NCBI RefSeq assembly: GCF_004963255.1
Contig: NZ_SUGA01000004.1
Coordinates: 186,001 to 250,000 of the forward strand
Direction: 5' to 3'
From: Mesorhizobium sp.
Lineage (GTDB): Bacteria > Pseudomonadota > Alphaproteobacteria > Rhizobiales > Rhizobiaceae
Length of the DNA stretch: 64,000 nt
This document shows, one piece after another, positions 43,970 through 52,341 of this stretch (position 1 is its first letter; every line of letters starts with the position of its first letter). A program made the position numbers and the translations under genes. The notes beneath the pieces were generated by a model, which saw only the letters and a list, made by a program, of their open reading frames with translations, searched no databases and had not been told where the DNA came from.

Positions 43970-44111
43970 GGGCGTGTTGAGATTCAGGTCAGGCCGAGTC
44001 GAAAACGGTGGCTTCCGAGAACCGGAGCGGAGCGTACTTAAAGTACGTGAGCACCGGAAGCGCAGGACGCCATCGTTTGCAGGCCGGCCTCACCTGAATA
44101 TCGATACGCCC
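43970..44111. repeat. 142-base imperfect palindromic intergenic element (RIME-like)
   Basis: The outer arms GGGCGTGTTGAGATTCAGGT (43970) and the inverted copy ending at 44111 pair. The pairing continues through imperfect arms to a centre at 44036-44045, GTACTTAAAGTAC. The element fills the gap between the convergent hmuQ and putA genes and ends exactly at the putA stop codon. Its size, imperfect pairing and place resemble the intergenic mosaic elements of rhizobia (family knowledge). It may also end both transcripts. Confidence 0.65.
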
Positions 44112-47100
44112 TATGCTGCAGCCAGCAGGCTGGCGTTCCCTCCTGCCGCCGTCGTGTCGACGCAGACCGCGCGCTCATGCGCGTAGGCGGCCGGGTTGAG
44201 CACCTCGCTGACCAGCGGCACGATCGGCCCGGCGCGGTCGGCGATCACCTTGCGCACGATGCGCGCCGCTTCCGGCGTCCCGGAAAAGGCGACGACATCG
44301 ACGCGCAGCGAGCGCGCCTCGACCGGATCAGGCCGGCCGTCGATGGCTGCCAGCGGCAGGCCCTTGCCGGTCAGCGCCGAGAGTGCTGCCGGCGCGCCCG
44401 GCGCCACGGCAAGCACCGCATTGCCGGCCGCGAGCGCCTGGATCGTCTGGGCAAGTAGCGTCTCGGTGTCGGGGCCCAGGCACAACACCCGGCCGCGCGG
44501 CGCCAGCGACAAAGTGTTGGCTTCGCCGGTCGGTCCGGGCAGGTCGACCTGGCCGAAATCGAGGCTGGCAGCCGCGGCGATCGCCGCCGCGCCCTTGCCG
44601 CGCAGATGCTTCCTCAGGATAGCGACGCGGTCCGGCCGTGTCGACCAGCCGCCCAGCGCCGGATCCGGCAGATTGTCGGCAAGCTCGGTCGCGGTCACCT
44701 TGTGGCCATCGGCAACCTCGGTGCCGGCCTCCGGCCCCTTGCGGAAGCGGCGCAGGTAATGCGGTCCGCCTGCCTTCGGCCCAGTGCCCGACAACCCCTC
44801 GCCGCCGAAAGGCTGCGAGCCGACGACGGCGCCGATCTGGTTGCGGTTGACATAGATGTTGCCGGCATGGATGCCGTCGACGAAATGCTGGACGCGTCCC
44901 TCGATGCGCGTGTGCAGGCCGAAGGTGAGGCCGTAGCCCTTGCGATTGATGGCGGCGATCACCTGGTCGATCTCGTCGGCGTCGAAGGTCGCGACATGCA
45001 GCACCGGGCCGAACACCTCGCGCTCCATCTCCTCGATGCCTTTGACGCGGAAGACATGCGGCGCGACGAAACGGCCGGTGGCCGGAGCTTCGATCCTGGC
45101 GATCAGCCGGCCTTCCAGCCCCTTCTTCTTGCAATAGTCGCTGATCGAAGCCTGCGCCTCGTCATCGATGACCGGGCCGACATCGGTTGAGATGGCCCAG
45201 GGATTGCCGACGTTGAGCGCCTCCATCGCGCCCTTCAGCATCTCCAGCATCTTCTTCTCGACGTCCTTCTGGACGTAGAGCACGCGCAGCGCCGAGCAGC
45301 GCTGGCCGGCGCTCTGGAAAGCGGACGCCAGGATGTCGCGCACCGCCTGCTCCGGCAGCGCGGTGGAATCGACGATCATCGCATTCAAGCCGCCGGTCTC
45401 GGCGATCAGCATCGCATCGGGAGCCGCGGTCTCGGCCAGCTGCTTCTCGATCAGCTTGGCGACCTCGGTCGAACCAGTGAAGCAAACGCCTGCGATGCGC
45501 GGGTCGGCGGTGAGCGGCGCGCCGACCGTGGGGCCATCGCCCGGCAGAAGCTGGATGACGTCCTCCGGAACGCCTGCCTCGCGCAGCATCTCGACGGCGC
45601 GGAAGGCGATCAGCGGCGTCTGCTCGGCGGGCTTGGCGATGACCGAATTGCCGGTGACCAAAGCCGCCGCGATCTGGCCGGTGAAGATCGCCAGCGGGAA
45701 ATTCCACGGCGAGATGCAGACGATCGCGCCGCGCGCCTCGGTGCCGGCTTCCGCATTCGCCGCCTCGGCCGCGTAGTAGCGGAGGAAGTCGACCGCCTCA
45801 CGCACTTCCGCCACGCCATCGGCCAGCGACTTGCCGGCCTCGCGGGTGGCGAGAGCGAAGAACTCGGCTGCATTGGCCTCGTAGAGATCGGCGGCGCGGT
45901 TGAGGATCGCGGCGCGCTCGGCAACCGGGCGCTTCGCCCAGGCGGCTTGCGCGTCGACGGCGATGCGCACGGCGGTCGCCACTTGCTTGGCCGCCCCCTC
46001 ATGCACGGTGCCGACGATCTCGTCGGGCTTGGCCGGATTGACGATCTGGCGCTGCTTGCCGTAGCCGGCGGCGCGCGTGATCGGCTTGGCATGCCAGCGG
46101 TCCGCTCCGGCAAATTCCGCCCTCGCCTTGTCGATGGCTGCGAGCGTCACCGGATCGGTGATGTCGAAGCCTTTGGAGTTGCGGCGCCCGGCGCCGAAGA
46201 TCGCGGCGGGCCGCGCGATCGCCGGATTGGCCGCGGGCCCTTGCGTCTCGACAACCGCGAGCGGATCGCGCGCGATCTCCTCCGGCTCGACTTCCTCGTC
46301 GGTCAGTTGGTGCACGAAGGAGGAGTTGGCGCCGTTCTCCAGCAAACGCCGGACCAGATAAGCGAGCAGGTCGGAATGCGCGCCGACCGGCGCATAGATG
46401 CGGCACCGCGTGCCTTCGGCCTTGCGCACCGTCTCATGCAGCGCCTCGCCCATGCCGTGCAGGCGCTGGAACTCGAAGCTGTCGCGGTCCTTCGCCATCG
46501 ACAGGATCGCAGCGACCGTGTGCGCGTTGTGCGTGGCGAATTGCGGATAGATGCGGTCGGTCATCGACAAAAGCTTCTTCGCGCAGGCCAGATACGAAAC
46601 GTCGGTGTTGGCCTTGCGGGTGAAGACCGGATAGCCGGTAAGACCCAGCGTCTGCGCCCGCTTGATCTCGGTGTCCCAATAGGCACCCTTGACCAGCCGC
46701 ACCATGATCCTGCGGTCGTATTTCTTCGCCAGCGCATAAAGCCAGTCGATGGCGAAAGCCGCGCGCGGGCCATAGGCTTGGACGACGACGCCGAAGCCGT
46801 CCCAGCCGGCAAGTTCCGGCTCGGCCAGCACGCGTTCGATGACATCGAGCGACAGGTCGAGGCGGTCGGCCTCCTCGGCATCGATGTTGAGGCCCATGCG
46901 CGAGTGCCGGGCGGCAAGGGCCAACGACAGAAGACGCTCGGCCATCACCGGCAGCATGGTCTCGCGCTGCGCCACCTCGTAGCGCGGGTGCAGCGCCGAG
47001 AGCTTGACCGAAATGCCGTGATTGTAGCGGATGTCGGGGCCGTTCGACCCGGCATCGAGCGACGAGATCGCATCCGCATAGGCGCGGTGGTAGCGCAGCG

Positions 47101-47719
47101 CGTCGGCCTCGGTGCGGGCCGCCTCGCCAAGCATGTCGAAGGAATAGAGATAGCCCTTCTGCGTCATCGGCCGGCCGCGTTTGACGGCCTCGGCGATGGT
47201 GCGGCCGAGCACGAACTGCTCGCCCATCTCGCGCATCGCCGCGGCGACCGCCTTGCGGATCACCGGCTCGCCGAGCCTGCGCACCATGGCGCGCAGCGTG
47301 CCTTCGATGCCGCCCTCGCCTTCGTCGAGCACGCGGCCGGTGAGCATCAGCGCCCAGGTCGAGGCGTTGACGAAGATCGAGCTTGAGCCGCCCGAATGCG
47401 CCGACCAGTCATGCGGCGCGATCTTGTCGGCGATGAGATCGTCCATCGTCTCCGTGTCGGGCACGCGCAGCAGCGCTTCGGCCAGGCACATCAGCGCCAC
47501 GCCTTCCTTGGTCGACAGGCCGTAGGCCGAGAGGAAGACCTCCATTAGCCTGGGATCGGTCGAGCCGCGCACCGCGCGCACCAGATCGGCCGCGCGCGCC
47601 GAGATCGCCTTGCGCTCCTCGGCCGACAACCCCGCCGTCGCCGACAGGCGCTTCACCGCCTCGTCTTCGTCGGGCAAATAATTGGCGCGGATCTGCTGGC
47701 GGATGGCGTCGAGCGGCAT
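44111..47719 (-). CDS. putA: Bifunctional proline dehydrogenase / P5C dehydrogenase
   Basis: This 1202-residue protein oxidises proline to glutamate in two steps. The N-terminal arm is followed by a proline dehydrogenase barrel with VKLSALHPRYE, IDAEEADRLDLSL, YPVFTRKANTDVSYLACA and YAPVGAHSDLLAYLVRR. The P5C dehydrogenase half follows with SPWNFPLAIFTGQIAAAL, Glu in IAETGGLNAMIVDST and catalytic Cys in SAGQRCSALRVLY, then a C-terminal extension. It lacks an N-terminal RHH DNA-binding domain and so is not an autorepressor. Divergent Lrp-type regulator adjacent. Membrane-associated in the family. Confidence 0.95.
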   Translation of the reverse strand: MPLDAIRQQIRANYLPDEDEAVKRLSATAGLSAEERKAISARAADLVRAVRGSTDPRLMEVFLSAYGLSTKEGVALMCLAEALLRVPDTETMDDLIADKIAPHDWSAHSGGSSSIFVNASTWALMLTGRVLDEGEGGIEGTLRAMVRRLGEPVIRKAVAAAMREMGEQFVLGRTIAEAVKRGRPMTQKGYLYSFDMLGEAARTEADALRYHRAYADAISSLDAGSNGPDIRYNHGISVKLSALHPRYEVAQRETMLPVMAERLLSLALAARHSRMGLNIDAEEADRLDLSLDVIERVLAEPELAGWDGFGVVVQAYGPRAAFAIDWLYALAKKYDRRIMVRLVKGAYWDTEIKRAQTLGLTGYPVFTRKANTDVSYLACAKKLLSMTDRIYPQFATHNAHTVAAILSMAKDRDSFEFQRLHGMGEALHETVRKAEGTRCRIYAPVGAHSDLLAYLVRRLLENGANSSFVHQLTDEEVEPEEIARDPLAVVETQGPAANPAIARPAAIFGAGRRNSKGFDITDPVTLAAIDKARAEFAGADRWHAKPITRAAGYGKQRQIVNPAKPDEIVGTVHEGAAKQVATAVRIAVDAQAAWAKRPVAERAAILNRAADLYEANAAEFFALATREAGKSLADGVAEVREAVDFLRYYAAEAANAEAGTEARGAIVCISPWNFPLAIFTGQIAAALVTGNSVIAKPAEQTPLIAFRAVEMLREAGVPEDVIQLLPGDGPTVGAPLTADPRIAGVCFTGSTEVAKLIEKQLAETAAPDAMLIAETGGLNAMIVDSTALPEQAVRDILASAFQSAGQRCSALRVLYVQKDVEKKMLEMLKGAMEALNVGNPWAISTDVGPVIDDEAQASISDYCKKKGLEGRLIARIEAPATGRFVAPHVFRVKGIEEMEREVFGPVLHVATFDADEIDQVIAAINRKGYGLTFGLHTRIEGRVQHFVDGIHAGNIYVNRNQIGAVVGSQPFGGEGLSGTGPKAGGPHYLRRFRKGPEAGTEVADGHKVTATELADNLPDPALGGWSTRPDRVAILRKHLRGKGAAAIAAAASLDFGQVDLPGPTGEANTLSLAPRGRVLCLGPDTETLLAQTIQALAAGNAVLAVAPGAPAALSALTGKGLPLAAIDGRPDPVEARSLRVDVVAFSGTPEAARIVRKVIADRAGPIVPLVSEVLNPAAYAHERAVCVDTTAAGGNASLLAAA

Positions 47720-47841
47720 ATCGGGTCCATGAAAGCGAGCGTGAGCGAACGGTCAGGCGGTCGCCGGACCGAATGGCGCAAAGCTAGCACAGCTTCGGAT
47801 TCCAGTCGGTCCAAAGAAATCGACATGGCGGGCCAATTGAA

Positions 47842-47868
47842 CTATCATAGAAGCTGAATTCCTATCAT
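47842..47868. promoter_or_regulatory. Direct CTATCAT repeats in the putA-putR gap
   Basis: CTATCAT occurs at 47842-47848 and 47862-47868, 20 bases apart, or two helical turns. They are in the 165-base gap between putA (minus) and the Lrp-type regulator (plus), just upstream of the regulator. Lrp-type proteins bind such helically phased sites, so these may be PutR sites. Confidence 0.45.
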
Positions 47869-47884
47869 TTCGGCTGCCAAATCG

Positions 47885-48337
47885 ATGATCGAAGATCAAT
47901 TGGACCGCATCGACCGCAACATCCTGGCCGCGCTCGGGCGCGACGGGAGGCTTTCCATGTCGGAACTGGCTTTGAAGGTCGGCCTGTCGAAGACGCCGGT
48001 GCAGGCGCGCGTGAAACGATTGGAGAAGGACGGCTACATCAGAGGCTACCGCGCCATCATCGATCGCGAACGCATGGGCGAAGGCCATGTCGCCTTCGTC
48101 CAGGTAAAGCTGTCGGACACGCGCTCGGCGGCATTGGACGCCTTCAACCGCGCGGTTCAGGGCGTGCCGGAGATCGAGCAGTGCCACATGATGGCCTCGA
48201 GCTTCGACTATCTGCTGAAGGTCCGCACCACCGACATCGCCGCCTACCGCCGCGTGCTCGGCGAGCGCATCTCCGCACTGCCCCACGTCGCCCAGACCTC
48301 CACCTTCGTGGCGATGGAGACGGTGAAGGACAGGTAG
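47885..48337 (+). CDS. putR: Lrp/AsnC family regulator, likely proline-responsive PutR
   Basis: This 150-residue regulator has an N-terminal helix-turn-helix (LDRIDRNILAALGRDGRLS; LALKVGLSKTPVQARVKRLE) and a C-terminal ligand-binding ferredoxin-like domain (GVPEIEQCHMMASSFDYLL). In Rhizobiales and Agrobacterium, PutR of this type activates the divergent putA with proline (family knowledge). The divergent arrangement here matches. The stop is next to the convergent di-haem peroxidase gene. Confidence 0.88.
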   Translation: MIEDQLDRIDRNILAALGRDGRLSMSELALKVGLSKTPVQARVKRLEKDGYIRGYRAIIDRERMGEGHVAFVQVKLSDTRSAALDAFNRAVQGVPEIEQCHMMASSFDYLLKVRTTDIAAYRRVLGERISALPHVAQTSTFVAMETVKDR

Positions 48338-49546
48338 CTAGTCGGACAGCGTCTTCAAAAACGCCACCAGCGCCGCGCGCTCGCGATCGGAGAGGTCGAG
48401 CGGGTGCACTTCCGATACACCTTCAACGCTGGGCGGCGCCTTCGAATAATGTGCAACCACCTCGTCGAGCGTCGAGAATTGGCCGGCATGCATGTAAGGC
48501 GGGCGATCCGCCGCGCCCCTGAGCGACGGCGTCTTGTAGGCGCGCATGATTTGCGGACCATCCTTGACCATGAAGCGCAGCTCGCGGCAGGCGCTCTCGT
48601 CGCCGTCGCGGAATTTGCCGAGGCAGTTGAACGGGTCGGCCTGAACTTGGGCCACCGCATCGACCCGGCCGCGATCCGGCGGCAAGCCGTCGACCGGCGG
48701 TACGCCGGTGTTGTGGAAGGCGCCGTCGGTGAAGCGCGGACCATTGTGGCAGGTCACGCAATTGGCCTTGCCGATGAAGAGCTTCAGCCCGAGGATTTCT
48801 TCCGGCGAGAGAGCCGCGTCCCCTTCCGGCTTGGCGCCGGTCGCCAGATCGATGGCGAATCGGTCGAAGCGCGTCTGCTCGGGCTCGATCGATCGCTCGA
48901 AGGCGGCGATCGCCTTGCCGATATTGGCATAGACGCGGTTGATATCGTCCTGCTGAGAGGCGGGCATCGCGTTCCACGCCGCCTTCTCGGCGTCGCTGCC
49001 GAGCGGGCTGGCATTGGCCGGCGCGGTGGAAAGATCGGGCAGCCGCCCAAAAATGCGCTCGTAGCGCTCGCCGAACCGCTTCTTGATGTAGTGCGCGAAG
49101 GCTGCCCGGTTGCCGGCCTGCTCCAGCGGGTTTTCGAGCGGCGTCAGCGCCTGCGCCCACAGGCTGTCGCGCCTGCCGTCCCAGAAGAACCACGGATTGC
49201 GCGCCACTCCTGCCAGCGGCATGGTGCGCCGGTTGGTACGGCCGACGCCGACCGCCTGCGGCAGGTCGTCCTGGAACTGCCGGTCGATCTTGTGGCAGGT
49301 CGAGCACGACACCGTGCCGCCACGGCTCATGCCGGCATCGAAGAACAGCGTCGAGCCGAGCGCGGCAGCCGCCGGCACATCCGCATACTGGTTCGTGGTG
49401 TCGGGTTTCAATGACGGCAGCGTATTCAGCGCCAGTGAGGCGATGGTCTTCTTCTCGGCGTCGCTGAACTGCGGCTCGCCGCAGCCACCCAGCAAGGCGA
49501 GAGCAGCCAAAGCCACAAGGCATGCAACGCTCATCAGACGCCTCAT
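48338..49546 (-). CDS. Di-haem cytochrome-c peroxidase-family lipoprotein
   Basis: This 402-residue protein has a lipoprotein signal (LALLGGCGEPQ, cleaved before Cys 22). Two CxxCH haem sites follow, SCSTCHKID and NCVTCHNGP, and the family DRQFQDDLPQ and WFFWDGRRDSLW. Members reduce hydrogen peroxide with cytochrome c electrons or oxidise other substrates (MauG-like). It lies 7 bases after the small YtkA-like gene, in one operon. A short gap joins it to the convergent putR. Whether it is peroxidase or MauG-like is not shown. Confidence 0.83.
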   Translation of the reverse strand: MRRLMSVACLVALAALALLGGCGEPQFSDAEKKTIASLALNTLPSLKPDTTNQYADVPAAAALGSTLFFDAGMSRGGTVSCSTCHKIDRQFQDDLPQAVGVGRTNRRTMPLAGVARNPWFFWDGRRDSLWAQALTPLENPLEQAGNRAAFAHYIKKRFGERYERIFGRLPDLSTAPANASPLGSDAEKAAWNAMPASQQDDINRVYANIGKAIAAFERSIEPEQTRFDRFAIDLATGAKPEGDAALSPEEILGLKLFIGKANCVTCHNGPRFTDGAFHNTGVPPVDGLPPDRGRVDAVAQVQADPFNCLGKFRDGDESACRELRFMVKDGPQIMRAYKTPSLRGAADRPPYMHAGQFSTLDEVVAHYSKAPPSVEGVSEVHPLDLSDRERAALVAFLKTLSD

Positions 49547-49553
49547 CGCCCGC

Positions 49554-49997
49554 TCACAGCACGATGTTGAAGACGACGGAATCGGAACCCGCTGCCGCCG
49601 AGATACCGAAGTGCAGCTGCCACCAGCCGCTCATCGTGAATTTCACGCCGTCGATGCGGTAGCGCCCCTCGCCAAGATAATCGGTCGCCTGCGGACTGGT
49701 CGGCAGGCCATGATTGTGCTGCGGCATCCCGCCGGAAACGGTGATCGCCGCCCCCTCCACCGGCGCGCCGGCGGCGGTCTTCAGCGTCAGCAGCCAGGAT
49801 TGCAGCTCGCCCTGCCGGATGACGCCGCGCTCCGGCTCGAAGCTCGCGACGAACAGCCCGTTCGCCGTCTTCTTGGAGCGCGACAGGTCCGGACCGGACG
49901 CCGAATGCGGCAGCGTCAGATAGACGACGGCCACGATGCCGACCAGCAACGCGGCCAGGCCGAGCCCCGCAAGGATGTAACGCCATATCGATGCCAA
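49554..49997 (-). CDS. YtkA-like domain membrane-anchored protein
   Basis: This 147-residue protein has one N-terminal membrane segment (ILAGLGLAALLVGIVAVVYL, residues 8-27). A periplasmic YtkA/CopC-like beta domain follows with SGGMPQHNHGLPTSPQAT and DGVKFTMSGWWQLHFGIS. The HNH segment is a plausible metal-binding site (copper, inference). The TTG at 49997 has GAGGAA 6 bases before it. It starts the operon with the di-haem peroxidase, suggesting a role in its maturation or metal supply. FixH-like proteins are a related family. Confidence 0.75.
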   Translation of the reverse strand: MASIWRYILAGLGLAALLVGIVAVVYLTLPHSASGPDLSRSKKTANGLFVASFEPERGVIRQGELQSWLLTLKTAAGAPVEGAAITVSGGMPQHNHGLPTSPQATDYLGEGRYRIDGVKFTMSGWWQLHFGISAAAGSDSVVFNIVL

Positions 49998-50155
49998 ACC
50001 CGTTCCTCTTCGGCTGCTAACGTCGCGGGCCGCTCGCCGCGTCCCGCCCTGCCTGTGGGAAATCGTTTCTGGCGCAAAATTCGCCGGCAGCCAAGCATGG
50101 CGCTGCCGGCCGCAAAAAGCTACAGCAACAAGACCTTAAGAAGGATAGAACCCAC

Positions 50156-51076
50156 ATGGCCGCCAAGGGTATCGCGTCGATCGGCGAATGCATGATCGAA
50201 TTGTCGGGACAGACCGGCGACAGCTGGCGCATGGGCTTTGCCGGCGACACCTTCAACACGCTGTGGGCATTGCACGCGCTGAGCCCGGAGCGCCCCGCGA
50301 CCTATGTCTCGGCTTTCGGCGACGATCCCTTCTCGCGCGACCAGATCGCCTTCTTCGGCCAGAACGGCATCGGCATCGGCAACAGTCCGGTCATTGCCGG
50401 CGCGCGCCCAGGCCTTTACGCCATCACGCTCACCGGAGCCGAACGCGCCTTCACCTATTGGCGAAGCGACGCGGCCGCGCGCCATCTCGCCTCCGAACCG
50501 GCGGCGCTGGCGAAAAGCCTTCAAAACCAGGCGCTTGTCTATTTTTCCGGAATCACCCTGGCAATTCTGGACGAGGCCGCGCGGAAAACTTTGCTGACGG
50601 CCATAGTTGCGGCCCGGGCCGCCGGCTCGCTCGTCGCCTTCGACCCGAATTACCGGCCGCGTCTGTGGCCGAGCCGCGAGGCAGCCCAGGCCGCTATCCT
50701 GGAGGCGCTTGCCGTGGCCGACATCGCGCTGCCGACCTTTCCGGACGAGCAGATGCTGTTCGGGGATCCGACGCCGCAGGCAACCGCGAAGCGCCTTGGC
50801 AAGCTGACTGGCGAGGTCGTGGTCAAGAATGGCGAGCAGCCGGCCCTGATCGCGTTGAACGGCGCTTCGCAAACCGTGGACGCGGTGCACGTGGCCGCCC
50901 CGGTCGACACCACGGGGGCCGGCGATTCCTTCAACGGCGGCTATCTCGCCGCGCGGCTTGCCGGCCACGCGCCTGCCGACGCGGTGCGCCGCGCGCATAA
51001 AGTGGCCGCCGCGGTCGTGCAGGTTCGCGGCGCGCTTGCTCCATTCGCGACGTTGAGGGCAGTATTCGAGAGTTAA
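50156..51076 (+). CDS. kdgK: PfkB sugar kinase, probable 2-dehydro-3-deoxygluconokinase
   Basis: This 306-residue kinase of the PfkB family has IASIGECMIELSG at the N-terminus, typical of KdgK, and AFDPNYRPRLWPSREAA. The C-terminal DTTGAGDSFNGGYLAARLAG signature has the catalytic Asp. It phosphorylates KDG in the Entner-Doudoroff-like uronate pathway. AAGAAGGA precedes the ATG. A galM and a gabD gene are near it on the other strand, so it may be part of sugar-acid metabolism. Confidence 0.84.
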   Translation: MAAKGIASIGECMIELSGQTGDSWRMGFAGDTFNTLWALHALSPERPATYVSAFGDDPFSRDQIAFFGQNGIGIGNSPVIAGARPGLYAITLTGAERAFTYWRSDAAARHLASEPAALAKSLQNQALVYFSGITLAILDEAARKTLLTAIVAARAAGSLVAFDPNYRPRLWPSREAAQAAILEALAVADIALPTFPDEQMLFGDPTPQATAKRLGKLTGEVVVKNGEQPALIALNGASQTVDAVHVAAPVDTTGAGDSFNGGYLAARLAGHAPADAVRRAHKVAAAVVQVRGALAPFATLRAVFES

Positions 51077-51121
51077 GCGCCGTCGAAGCTTTAGCGCACA
51101 TTACTTCAATATCGAAAAACC

Positions 51122-52147
51122 TTAAGGCAAACGGAAGCGGTATTCCGTCACCTGATGATAGATCTGCCCGGGCCACAGCGTCGCCTGCGGGAAATAGGGC
51201 CGGTTCGGCGCGTCCGGCCAGGTCTGCGCTTCGAGGCAGAGGCCTGAAAACGCCTTGTAGTGGCGGCCGTCGAGCCCCGGCGATGTCGGCGCGACGAACT
51301 GGCCGCTATAGAGCTGCAGTCCAGGCTCGGTGGTCCAGACTTCCATCTCGACGCCGGAATTGGCGCCTTGCACCCAGGCAGCCTGGTGCAGCGGTCCACG
51401 GCTGGAGGCGAGGCAGTAATTCAGGTCGTATTGAAGCTGCTCGCCTTCCATTTCCATGCGCAGCGCCCGCGCCTGCCGGAAATCGAAAGGCGTGCCGTCG
51501 ACCGGCTTCACGACACCTGTCGGGATCATCTCGTCATCGACGGGCGTGTAGGCGCCGGCGTTGAGCATCAGCCGATGGTCGAGGATGTCGCCAGCGCCGC
51601 CATCGTCGAGGTTGAAATAGGAGTGTTGCGCCAGATTGCAGAGCGTCGGCTCCTCGCAAGTCGCGGTCAGTTCCATGCTGAGCGTGCCGGGGATCTTCAG
51701 CCGGTAGGTGCAGGTGACGTCGAGCGCGCCGGGAAAACCCATCGCGCCGTCGGGATCGTGCAGTGTCAGCGTCACGAAATCGCGGCCATGCAGCGAGACG
51801 GTCCATGGCCGGTGGAAATAGCCTTCCGAACCGCCATGCAGCGTGTGCTTGCCGAGAAAATTCTGCTCGGTCTGGTAGCGCTGGCCGGCAATGGTGAAAC
51901 GGCCGCCGCCGATGCGGTTGGCGAAGCGGCCGACCACGGCGCCGAAGAAGGCGCGGTCGGTCTCGTAAGGTTCGAAGCGGTCGTAGCCCAGCACCAGCGG
52001 CGCGTCGTGGCCGTTCAGTCGAAGATCCTGGACGATCGCGCCCAGTCCGATGATGTTGGCGGTCAAGCCGCCGCCCCGGATCGTGAATCGGCGTACGGCC
52101 TCGCCCGCCTGCGTCGTGCCGAAGACCTCGCCGTCCTTCATCGCCAT
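51122..52147 (-). CDS. galM: Aldose 1-epimerase
   Basis: This 341-residue galactose mutarotase-fold enzyme interconverts alpha- and beta-aldoses. Visible marks are ANRIGGGRFTIAGQRYQTEQN, the catalytic His in NLAQHSYFNLDD and the catalytic Glu in GLCLEAQTWPDAPNRPYFP. The middle stretch LHGGSEGYFHRPW is also conserved. It is a single gene, convergent with kdgK by 45 bases. A promoter must lie in the 194-base gap to gabD, which is transcribed the same way. Confidence 0.85.
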   Translation of the reverse strand: MAMKDGEVFGTTQAGEAVRRFTIRGGGLTANIIGLGAIVQDLRLNGHDAPLVLGYDRFEPYETDRAFFGAVVGRFANRIGGGRFTIAGQRYQTEQNFLGKHTLHGGSEGYFHRPWTVSLHGRDFVTLTLHDPDGAMGFPGALDVTCTYRLKIPGTLSMELTATCEEPTLCNLAQHSYFNLDDGGAGDILDHRLMLNAGAYTPVDDEMIPTGVVKPVDGTPFDFRQARALRMEMEGEQLQYDLNYCLASSRGPLHQAAWVQGANSGVEMEVWTTEPGLQLYSGQFVAPTSPGLDGRHYKAFSGLCLEAQTWPDAPNRPYFPQATLWPGQIYHQVTEYRFRLP

Positions 52148-52274
52148 GCCCGAAAATGTAAGTTGTCGATTAATGGATTTAGGCCGGCTATGGATGATCC
52201 GGCAAGGGCAGGCTCAGCCAATTCCAGGTGTCTGACTGTTTTTCGACCGGGATTTCGCTGAACCAAACGGATAA

Positions 52275-52309
52275 AGCCGCCCATCGTTTCAGTGAGACGA
52301 CGGACGGCT
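52275..52309 (-). terminator. Probable terminator of gabD
   Basis: On the minus strand a 13-base stem including two G-U pairs closes a 9-base loop, AGCCGTCCGTCGT with ACGATGGGCGGCT, followed by TTTATCC. It begins 32 bases past the gabD stop. The T-run is short, so termination strength is uncertain. Confidence 0.5.
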
Positions 52310-52341
52310 CTTCAAAACCTATCCAGTACGGCCGATCGATA

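Noticed and set aside
45947..47386. 479-codon plus-strand open frame
   Set aside because: Antisense to putA, no motifs.
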